Shown piece after piece: positions 11,968 through 23,900 of a stretch of 64,000 bases of DNA. Both the position numbers and the translations under genes were made by a program. The stretch is from Plumapathes pennacea. Taxonomy: Eukaryota; Cnidaria; Anthozoa; Antipatharia; Myriopathidae. Every line of letters starts with the position of its first letter. Position 1 is the first letter of the stretch. Under the pieces are notes generated by a model. It saw only the letters and a list, made by a program, of their open reading frames with translations. It made no database searches and was not told the origin of the DNA. The stretch covers positions 14,471,670 through 14,535,669 of the forward strand of contig OZ038467.1 in assembly GCA_964036295.1 (NCBI GenBank), read 5' to 3'.

Positions 11968-14900
11968 CTATCTCTTGTGGAATTTCTTGGAGGGATCCTT
12001 GGCATGGTCTAGCAGTAGTTGACAGGGTTCAAACTGGGCGTCACCCACAGCACTCTGCAAGCTCCTCATTCTGTCCACAAATTTATCTGCACCGTAAGAG
12101 TCGAGGAAACGGAATGGGCCTGAAAGCAGATTGTAACTAGTTAGTCACTTTTGGGAAAATGAAATGTCTTGCTCATGTCATTACACTGTATTTCAGTGTG
12201 TATGATGAATTTAAACTAAACTAAAGTTCCTCACTTCTGAAGCAGACTTACAGTAGTTCACTTGTCAACCCCCCCCCCCCCCCCCACCCCCACCCCCCAC
12301 CGCAGGGCCAAACCATTTGATTGAGTGGGCCCCAGACCCCCGACAAAATATCCCGCCTGAATTTTTTTATGGCTTGGCATCTCTGTATACAGCATTCTTT
12401 ACCTCCATGGAAAGGTGGGAATCCAAGACCAAACACAGCCCCAATGTCACCATCCACCTGATAAACCATCACACAGCAGTTAGTTGCAAGAAGTTGCCTC
12501 ATACACAGAAAAGACATACATGTAATGGCAGAGTATGTGACACACAAAGATACAACACTCATTGCCAATTTCACATCCCTTAGTTATTGCTGGTCCCTAA
12601 ATCATGAAAAAAAAAAAAAAAAAAAAAATTCCACTGTAGTCCTGGTACCCTTAGACATTTCTCTGAACCAGTGCATGATAAAAGGGAAACATTTGCCAGT
12701 AGGTTAAACCAAAACTAAACTTTAGGGAGAGGGCAGTTATAAATGATGAGAGCAACAAAGCAAGAACAAATGAGTGCAATAATTTGGTGACCAATGAAAA
12801 GATTCAGGACTACTTACTGGACTGTTCAGGATGCCTTCCTGAAGACAAAGGATCGACTCGTTGACAAACCTACACGCTAGTCTCATCTGGATCTCTTCTG
12901 GTGCATGGCTTGAAAATAAAACATGATATAGAAATGAAAGAAGACAATGATCAGGCCAGAAATCCTCTCTCCATCCACCGTTTTTCAGGAATCCTGTACC
13001 GGTATTGTATGGGCAATCATCCCACCCTCGACCTTGGCACTAAACACAGACTGATTGGAGGAGGGCTTATAACCAGGAAGGATTTTCAGTTAACCCTTTC
13101 ACTTCCAATAGTGATCCACTTCAATTTTCTCCTTCACTTTCTCACCAGAAACATGATACAGTAGTAAGAACTTGGCTTTTGATACCTTGCTAGGATGAAA
13201 GCTGATTAAACTATCAATTCTCACTACATTACTCATACATTTTACTCTTAAAAGGTTGGGAGAATCTGCATTTTGAGGGTTAACAAAAGGGTGGTCCTAT
13301 GACTGGGTGGACTTATCACTGGGTTGGCATATACCTGGGGAGTTTTACAGTAATATGATTACCTTCCCTTCTTGGGCACATTGAACTTCTTCAAAATTTC
13401 TTCAGTCTCATTATTGATCTATGAAGAAGATTGCAAGAAATGTGGTCATTATGAGAAATTCTTTAGCAGAGTGCTGTGCCAATGCATCAACTTTGTTTTT
13501 GACAAGCAGTTTCTATAACCTACCTCTCGCTTTCCTTTGCCTTTGCTGTAAACAAAGAATCCTCTGCCAGATTTCCTACCTAGACAAACAGATATTATAC
13601 CAAGAAAACTTGATTACTGTAGCAGATAGCTGTGAAAACAGGGACAGATTTTCTGCCTGTTGCTTGTGAGGCTGAAAAATACCTTCTGAGAAACCAAGCT
13701 GACAAACGACTTCCATGACATCATAGGCTGTGTCAAGAGTGGCCAATCAGAAATCACGAAAGAATGGTCTTTCCTTTGTCTTCTTGATTTTGAAAAGCTA
13801 AATTCTGTTTGGACAAAGCCTGACATAGGAAGTTGTTTGTTGGCTCGGTTTTGCAGACTGTATTTTTCGGCCTTGCAAAGCAACAAGCAGAAAATCCATC
13901 TGTTTTCACAAGCAACATGGCAGAGTACTAAAAAATACTGAGGTACTGTTTACCAACCTAAGTTGCCACTTTCAACCATGCTCTTAAGCACACCAATATC
14001 TGCACCACCAAATCTGAAATGAAGAATGAAGCCATGTAAACTCAAGACCAAGGGAATTACTACTCTGGAGCAAATAAAATATAAATATAAATAAATACAG
14101 ATTCATAGGAGGTTGTGTGATCTGTGTATATTTTACCTTGCTCCAAAAGCTTTCTCCAAGTCTTCAGCCACATGACAAGCGACATCAATTCCAACCTGTA
14201 GAGCACCAAACACAGACATCAACATCAACATATTTGAAGAACGTCCAAGCGAGTGGAACCACACGCTAGGTTTTTTTATTGTTAGTAAGCCTAGGTTTAG
14301 TTCTATTGGTTAGAATACAAAAGCATAACAACGAAGAGAATAAGGCATCTGATTGGTCTAAAGCAAGCTTTTATTATTAAAATGCTGGCCACCTCTAGTT
14401 CTTATATCATAATTTATTGTCTAAGCAGAATATTGGCAAGAGTTCTTGGGAGACAAGGTGTTTATGTGAGACTCCTGCAATAACCATTGCCCTCTTACAG
14501 AATCTATTAAAGACTTGGAACCCTTGAATTAATCCCCAATGCCATCAGATAGGTGTTAGAATAGATAAGGTAAAGAATGATGACACAACAAGTACAATAC
14601 CTCATCTGCGAGAGTGGCAGATCCCACAGGGAAACCAAACTGCTTGGTCAGCTTGTCCAGATCCTTTGGACTTATACCCTCCTGCAAATGAAATAAGGAT
14701 AATAATAATAATGAAATCCAATTAAGCTAGGATGAATGGTATTCTTTCTCTGAACCCTTCTGCAAATAAACTGCAAGATTTTGTTTGAAGATAGATTAAA
14801 AAGCTTGTTCCAGCTTAAAACGCATCAAGGATGTTGCTGAGGATGAAACCTTCACATTTTCAAGCTTATCAAATAAATGATAAGAAAGTTTAGCCCTAAT

Positions 14901-17900
14901 CCAGAATTAGCCTAATCGCGCTTTGAAAAACCAGGCCCTGGTTGGTATGTGGTCATTAACATGGTAAGTAGTCCATTGGTGGTTGGTATGTCAGCTTGTA
15001 GTTGCTAACATAGTGTGTGGTCGGTATGTGGTTGGTATGTCAACTTGTAGTTGCTAACATAGTGTGTGGTCAGTATGTGGTTGGTATGTCAGCTTGTAGT
15101 TGCTAACATAGTGTGTGGTCGGTATGTGGTTGGTATGTCAACTTGTAGTTGCTAACATAGTGTGTGGTCAGTATGTGGTTGGTATGTCAGCTTGTAGTTG
15201 CTAACATAGTGTGTGGTCGGTATGTGGTTGGTATGTCAGCTTGTAGTTGCTAACATAGTGTGTGGTCAGTATGTGGTTGGTATGTCAGCTTGTAGTTGCT
15301 AACATAGTGTGTGGTCAGTATGTGGTTGGTATGTCAGCTTGTAGTTGCTAACATAGTGTGTGGTCATGATGTGGTTGGTATGTCAGCTTGTAGATGCTAA
15401 CATAGTGTGTGGTCAGTATGTGGTTGGTATGTCAGCTTGTAGTTGCTAACATAGTGTGTGGTCAGTATGTGGTTGGTATGTCAGCTTGTAGTTGCTAACA
15501 TAGTGTGTGGTCAGTATGTGGTTGGTATGTCAGCTTGTAGTTGCTAACATAGTGTGTGGTCAGTATGTGGTTGGTGACATGGTCATTATGTAGTCAGTTT
15601 GAAAACACTGCATCTTTGTACCTGTAGCAGTGCCACAGCCTCTGATAATGTTGGTGCTAGGATCCTTGTAGTGTAAAACCCAGGCCCATCCTGTTCAGTG
15701 AAACGTGACATCAATAAATGAGGAGACAACCTTCAGCTGCTGTGTCGGAAACTGACTTGTAATAGATTTAGTCACGCCAACATATTTTTGTAAAGTGAGA
15801 GTGTGATCAGTGAGTAGAGTGGATTAGTAAGAATGATAAGAGCACATTGCCAACGAGCGGAAAGATTAGTGGGCAAAACGAGATACAGCTTTAAGTGGGG
15901 TTAATTTTTGGCAAGTGATACAGGTGAATAGAGCATTGCATTCATGAGTAATTCTTTGATAGAGGGCAAAGCTTGATTAAATCTGTGAAAAGACAACCTT
16001 GCAATTTGAATACTTGGGAAGGCGAATTCACGATAGCTGCACATGAGGAATGAGAAAGTAGTTACCCTACCATACCTTGACAACAATGACAGTCTTTCCT
16101 TGTTTCAAACCAACATCGACAGCAGCAGCTAAAGGAAGAGTACAGCAAACAGTTAAACCGATAATATTATTAAAAATACGATAATTGCAGATATCCCCTC
16201 GCTCTGTAGTGGGTTTTTAGGAAGCAGGATTCTTGTCTATTTTCTGCTTGGATATTATTAATATTGTTTTTACAAACCATGGTTGTGTGGCATTGTCACC
16301 AGCTGGCCGCTAAAAAAATGTTTGTTGCATGGCAGTCTTGTTTTGTTCAGACAATGTGCACAATGATGCGTTTTCAAGATTTTGTGGACAAGCTAAGCCC
16401 TAAAATTCACTGAAACAACTTTCTACAGACAACCACAGAATACATCCAAGACTGTCTTGCAAGCCAAGAAATGCGCAATTAGAATCGTGACTAACAGATT
16501 TCGAGATGGCGACCTGCTTGGAGTCTCCAAAAAGTATAACCATCAGTGTCGTGATTATTACCCTCGCAGAGCTTGGGGATTATGAACCCTTGTCTGCCCG
16601 AGGGCAAGAGATGGTTGGTCCTGTACAATAATGTACAAAGGATGACCCATACTGACCAGCTGTGTCGTTGGAGGTTTGGTCCGTTGTGATAATCTCTAAC
16701 AATGGCATCTTATCAACTGGAGAGAAGTAGTGCATACCAACAACCTGTGGGAAGACCAGCCAAAAGTACATGACTGTATTGTTGCATGAACAATGCAAAC
16801 CGGTAACAACCACCAGAAGACTTAAAATGATGTTCTAAAAGTTACCATACTTGACAAGATATTCAATTCAAAATGAAAACTCAACAGGGCTTGAGAAATT
16901 TTCCCCACTGGCCATGGGCTAGCCCAGATTCGGGGATTCACAGTGTGGACTGCTAACTTGTCTGGAAAAGAGAAAGTCCGTCGGGCACAGAAAGAATCTT
17001 TCTTGCCAGCCCAATGTCAAATATTGCTAGCCCCAGCCCAGTGTCAAGCTAGTGGACTTTTTGAGCTTTGCTAAAACACCGTTCTGCATCTATCACCTTT
17101 TCTGGTCTTTTGCTTGCTTTGGCAATCTGTAGGTAGGAGAACAAACAAAAGTATATTGAGAGATGTATACATAAGCACATGATTGTATTGTCCTGTGACC
17201 ATGACTGATTATCCTTGCTGTACATGAAAAATCTAAGGTATGTAAGTTACCTAACCCTTCAACATATAAATCCTGCAAACCATTCACAAAGAAAATGTAT
17301 TAAAGGGTAAGGTAGTGAGAATTATTGATGTTCAATCAGCTTTTTATCTGAGAAAGCTATCAAAACCCAACTTCTCCATACTGTATGACAACCTTCAGGT
17401 GAGAAAATGAAGACGAAAATGGTAGCTGATTATTCATGACAGTGTACAGGGTAAACTGAGATCCTGCACATACCTGGGTGATGGGAAGTGCTGATGTGTT
17501 TGTGGCAAACACACAATGTTCTGGAATGACCTAAAGTAAGCATGAACAAAGCAATAAGTCAAATGGCACAGTAGCTCTTGCACCCTATATTTCACACCCT
17601 ATACTTCAGCACAAATCAGTACAAACCTCCTCGACTTCTTTGATGACTTTATGCTTGATGTTGATATCTTCAAACACAGCTTCAATCACCATGTCAGCTT
17701 TGTCAAAGCCCTACAACACAATTGAATATTAAAACAATGGACAATAATATTATTATTTATTCTATCCATAAAGATTAGTTAGTTATAGAAGTGACCACCC
17801 TCTGGAGAATTTAGACTAAGGCTTGGTAGAAACATCGCTTTACAGTGCTCGACATTAAGGTTTTTGGGTTGGTTGCCCTTCGGACTGAAGATTGACTTCA

Positions 17901-20900
17901 AGCAATAGAAAGTTTCATAATTTCTGGTTGCCCGGCCCAGAATTTACCTGCCCGACCAAAAGTTTTGGTTGCCCCAGGCAAGCAGGCAACTGTTAATGTC
18001 GAGCGCTGCTTTATTTGAATACAATTTACACTTGGAGGCTTGTGAGAACTGTTGCATACTCTGAATGTTTTTTTGTTTTTTTTTTTTTTTTATCAGTCTT
18101 CATGTTCTATTTTGGACTCTTTGTAGTCACTATTTACAAAACAAAGCCAAACTGTGCATAATAAATTTTTGGTGGCCGCTTAAAGGGCCCTCTCAGCCTT
18201 TTCAATGTTTTTGTTTACATCTGGAAAATCCAAGGCTGAACTTGGTTCCCAACACGAAAGAACATAATTAATCAAAAGAAAAATAGGTTAATTAGTAGCA
18301 CTTTCAGATCAAAAGAAACTAATCTCCTCAAACAAGTCAGATGGAAGTGAATTGCTATTCATCTTTAGGGTCAGGATGGCCAAAAGGTGGCCACAGCTGC
18401 TTACTAGAGGTGGCGGCTTACCAGTAATAGGAGTTTTGTTTACAGCACTATACTGACAATAGTTTCAGGACTTTGATTTAATAGAGGTTCGACTGTGTAC
18501 AATAAGGTGTCAGTGTACTGTACGTGATGCCAAGACGGATGGAAGGAATTAGAGTGGTGTCCCCTAGCTACAAGTTGTGTGGTGCCCCTAGTCTCACTTA
18601 CTGAATAATCAAGCTGTGCATCTAGATTGGACATGGTACGATCTCTTTCAAAGCTGAAATACACAAAAGAGAAATATATTATGCTGTTCTCAAAGATAAT
18701 CATTGTAAGTTCAGGCACTACAGCAGTGAAATAAAATGAGGATTATGACTGCAGTTCTCACAAATTAAAGTTTGCTGCTGACTTCTACATACAATGTCTA
18801 CTCGTTGAGTGGAAGCAGCAAGTGTTATTGTATACTTTATTTTATTGCAAAGTGATGCGAGGCTAAATATTGCTGTACCTGGTAATTGCCTTCTTTTTGA
18901 CTCTGCTGTTTAACCTGGAAGGAAAAATCAGGTCCAGTCAAAGCACTTAACATAATATTATTTTTTTTATTGACTTCTTGCTGACCAACTCAAGAGAATG
19001 TCAAAGAGTGTGTTTCTGAAGCACCTGTCAATGCACTAATTTTTGTGAAAAATGACTACTATAATAACATGCATACAATAATTTCTGCATTCTGATTGGC
19101 TGAGCGCACATCAATTTATCCCAAACAGTGCAAAAATGTGAAATTAAGAGTGCAGAAATTTGAAATTAAAAGTTACCGACAGTTGGCGCACGTATTTGTG
19201 AAGCCAAACAAAACAAAAGGGCGTGTTTTCATTCCTCAGGACGATTCTGATTCTGCTTACGAGAAAACAAAGTTCTTGAGACACTTGTGATTGTAATGAA
19301 ACTAAAAAAGAATTGTGCTACATAAAGAATTGTATGCATGTTATTAACAAGTAATCGCATGGTTTCTCATGCAATTTTGGAATAAATGAGCACTCACAAA
19401 TTTTTCAAAGACCACAAATTGCACTTGTGCAGCGCTTGTGTAATTTTGTTGTCTTTGAAAAATTTATGAGTGCTAATTTAATCAAAATTGCACTCGAAAT
19501 CATGCGATTACCTCTACTAATCAGCATAAAAAGGGGATACAGTAGTACTTACCCTTTGAAAATCTGTTCCTGGCCACGTGCCAAACCCTTCATAATATTG
19601 TCCTTCATTATCACATGTTGACCTTTCTGTAGGCTGACCTATGGAGACAAGCAGCATTTACATGAAACACTAACAAAACAAAACAAGGCAGCCTGGAAAG
19701 TCATAACAACCTTAGTTGATAAAAATAATAATTCTACTTAATATAATCCCAGGGATACTCGATGGTGTAAAACAATGTTTCAGAAGGAACACATGTATTG
19801 TAACTTTGAGAACAAAAGATCAGACTTGAAACTTTATACACAAGTCATGTACCTAAGTATGCTGTCTAATAGACTATTATAAATCTACTGGTTGTATAGT
19901 ACATGCAATGCTATAAGTAAATTGTTCATTGTTACAACAACACAGTCATCTCCCTCTAAGACGAACACCTCTCTAAGACGGACACTTGGTAGGAGCGGTC
20001 CCTGCCACCTCTTCAGTCATTTGCTCTAATTGAACTATCTTTGAGAAGGACACCTGTCCAAAATGGAAGTTGGAGCTGGTCCCGAGGGTGTCTGTCTTAG
20101 AGGAAGCTGACTGTACTGTTAATTTTGACATTGGTTTTTAGCTGATCGGATACTAACCTGTGCTATTCCAGCTCCCATTAGACCAGCACCAAGAACAGCA
20201 ATCGAACTGAAAACAAACAAACCAGTGAAAACAAATTAGCCAAAGATACATTCCAGTCATGTGCAATCCATTCAGTTCATACACATACTTTGCTGGACGT
20301 TCAGGCTTCCCAAATCTGTTTTTCTTGCACTCTGTCTGCCCAAAGAAGAGTCCCATGAGGGCCCTTGCTTCTGACGTTTGACTGAGTGCACCAAAGTCCT
20401 GTTTGAACAGACAAAAAAAAAAAAAAAAAACCTCAATCCAAGACTCAACAACCTATTGTTAAAGTCTTAACAACAACAAATACTTTTTTTTTATTCAAGC
20501 ACATAATTTACAGGACGATGAAGATGATAAGGTAGAAAATTACACAAAAATATACATATGTCCTCTGGAATAACTAAAAAGCTACTCTAGCTAGTCAGAT
20601 GACAATAATACAGAGGACACTAAATTATTAAGGTGTATCTATTTCCAGGATAAGACATTCCAGCACATACCTCTGCTTCTTTCGCATATCCAGACTTGGG
20701 TCCCTTCTCTAATCCTTCTCTGACAACCTGACAAGAAAGATTATAACAATATTTCTTGATAGAGTCCACACTGAGAACTCAAACATTCCAACTGAGTATG
20801 ACAAAAGGACAAACAGACAGACAGAGAGAGGTTTTATGGTTTCTTACATCGATGATCTTGAGTGGAGCAGGGTAGAGTCCTCCTGTTTTCTTCATAACCT

Positions 20901-23900
20901 GAAAAAAAAAAAAAAGTGCAGACATGACTGTCACGGGAGCAGTCCAGGATAGTAGACCAGAAAATACCAGTAATAATACTTCACAGGTAAACTTACTGTC
21001 TCTTTGGCTTTTTTCAACACAAAGTTTCTTCCATAACTAAATTCTGTCGTTGCCTTGTACATAAGACCTGAAGAAAACCAGAATGAGATTATGCATGTTG
21101 TCATATTTTTTGAAGATTAAAAAAAAAAAAAGAAAAGAAAAGATCTGACCAATGCCTGTCAGCCAACAGTTGATGGATATTTGAGGAAATGTCAGTTAAG
21201 TGTTGCTGGCTACAATGTCTGTACGGAGGCATACTGGAAATACTGCTGGGCCCAGTTTTTCAAAGCACGATTAGGCTAATCCTGGTATAGGTGTAAACTT
21301 CTTGTCATTATTTTTTTAGCCTAAAAACGTGAAAGTTTCGTCCACAACAACTTTCTTGATAACGTTGTAAGCTGGAACAAGCTTTTTATTCCATCTTTGA
21401 ACAAAATCCTGCAGTATATTGGCAGAGAGGTCGAGAAAAAGAATTTCGTTAATCCTGGATTAGCTTAATTGACTTTCGAAAAACCGGGCCCTGATGTTTG
21501 TTGTAGGACATGAGGTTTACAATCATTTCTCCTGTGCCCAGTTGTTGAAAGAATGATAGGCTGATCTTGCTCAACTAGTTTCTTTGTTTATTATGAAAAC
21601 AAAATGTTATACTCACAACAAAACCTATATGATTTGAGATATTGTAGGCCCAGTTGTTCAAATAAATCCTAATACTATCCACTGGATAGCAATTTATCCA
21701 GCAAATAGCACTATACACTCTTTGAACAACTGGGCCCTGGTCTTTACCAAAACCTTACACTTTGTCTTGAGGTTGGAAGAGAGAATTGGGTCAATTCTGG
21801 ATCAGTGTTAATCAGCTATCAAAAACTGGGGCCACCTCATAACATCACTTATATACAGTCAGAATTATTTTATGTATAACATATTTACAGTACTGGTAAA
21901 TTCTGTAAATCAGCCCAAGGCTTATATTACAGTATTTTGTTGCGAGGACTTTTTGGGCTTAGTGGGGACTTGTTTACATATAATTTAACATTATGCAACA
22001 TTCCCTTGAACACAGTGCACTCAGAACAAAAATTAAACCTTGATGCAAACATTTCTGATCTGCCCATTACAGTGTACGGATGCAAAGTGATCAATTTGCA
22101 CACCTTTCATATTTGTCCAAGACTTTGTTCTGTCTGGTTTTATTGCACCGCTGGCTAGATTCCTGGGAAGAGAAACACATCTACCATAAGTCACAAACCA
22201 ATGTATGACAGCCACTACAACATTGTGGCCAACGTACTTAGCATACTCCACAGCAACTGTCTCAAGATACTCCAGGGTATTCTCTTCAGGAGGCTTCAGA
22301 CCTGGGCCTGGATGAAAGATGAACAAAAAAAAAGGTGTTGGTTCATGGGGCACAATAAAAGTAGATTTGGCAGCTAGCCCAAAAGCAATCTGCAGCCATG
22401 ACCCCCCTCCCCCCAGAGAATCATCTACAATTTGTCACTTATTAAATTAAAGCATAGAATACCTGAAGCTGTTTTTGTTTTCCTTGAATGACATATAAAT
22501 GCTAGATCCGTCATCAAATGGAAGCAATATCGACCAATCAGATCTATTTGCCTGGATTTGATTGGATTGGGTCAAAATGACATCATCAGGAATATTTACA
22601 CTCAAATTGCAAATGTTTCTCTCAGGGGGCTCAACCAGAAGCAACTCAATGGGAAACAGCTGAATCTGCAGGTTAAGATATTTCAGACTGGGAAGGGTTG
22701 CCTGGAATTGTACTCTAGTAATACAGCCCCAGACCAGTAGACATAGGGCTTTCACTGTACCCCAATTCAAAAGCACAACAAAGATAGTAACAAGCACCCA
22801 ACATAGAGTGGCATTGTGGCCCTACCAAGAGGCTGCACGATTTGATCCACAAGTCCCATCCTCTTGGCTTTGGCAGGACGAATGTTCTTTCCTGTCAGCA
22901 TCATGTCAAGTGAATCTGGAAGTCCAATCTAATCAGTTGAAAAAAAAAAATCAAATGACGCAAAGTTCCTGAATATCCTGCAAAAAAAAATCTGATATAC
23001 AAGGTTGTGCACAGAGTTTGGAGAGAATTTAGTGCAAACAAACTGCAGCTCACCAGCTTAGGCAACCTCTGGGTACCACCAGCACCTGGTAATAAACCAA
23101 GCATGACTTCAGGGGCACTCAAAGCTGTGCTAGAGTCATTCACAGCCACCCTGTAATGACAGCTCAAAGCAACCTGTGAAAATAACAAATGAAACTCTGC
23201 TCAGAACAGGAAGCATTTAGTCCTGACCAGTAAATGTTGACAGTTAGGGGAAGGTTTACCTGCCACCATACAGCTGTCTGTAAATTTTCTAACTTAGTTT
23301 GTGAAATTGGATATTGCTCCAAAACGTTGCATTCCTGCTCATTCAACAGAATCTTCATACAATATCCAGTCTATACTTACCTCAAGGCCTCCTCCTAAAC
23401 AAGTTCCCATGATGGCAGCAACCACAGGCTTCTGGCTGTTCTACAGCACATGTACAAGAGGATTAAAAGATCGACCTCAATATCATTTGAAGCAAACTTC
23501 TTTTTATACATTATTTTTGTTCTGGACTAGTTGGTGGAATTAGAGCCCACAGTGTTGATCCATGAGCTAAAACTTACCACACTACAAAAGACAACTTTAT
23601 AACCATAAACCAACCTCGAGAATCTGCATGATCTCTTGTCCATTTGATGAAATTTCAGTAACCTGAAAAAAAACCCATTCATATCAGGGTTGGAGAAAAG
23701 CAAGGTAATTAGGGAGAAGGGATGGGAGGGAAAGAAGAGGAAGGGAAGCAAGCAAGTTTGCACTGTATCTGGAGATATGGTGCACTACAATACAATATTA
23801 TTACAGTGCTTAAAATTCTGTACCATGCCATGCAGTACACGCCTGACTACAAGTTATAAATTCTTACCTTTGCAGCACTGTCCCCAGCACTGAGCATACT

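Noticed and set aside
14975-15595. CRISPR-like array
   Set aside because: The whole 49-bp unit is repeated with no unique spacers, and it lies in a eukaryotic intron; it is a minisatellite.
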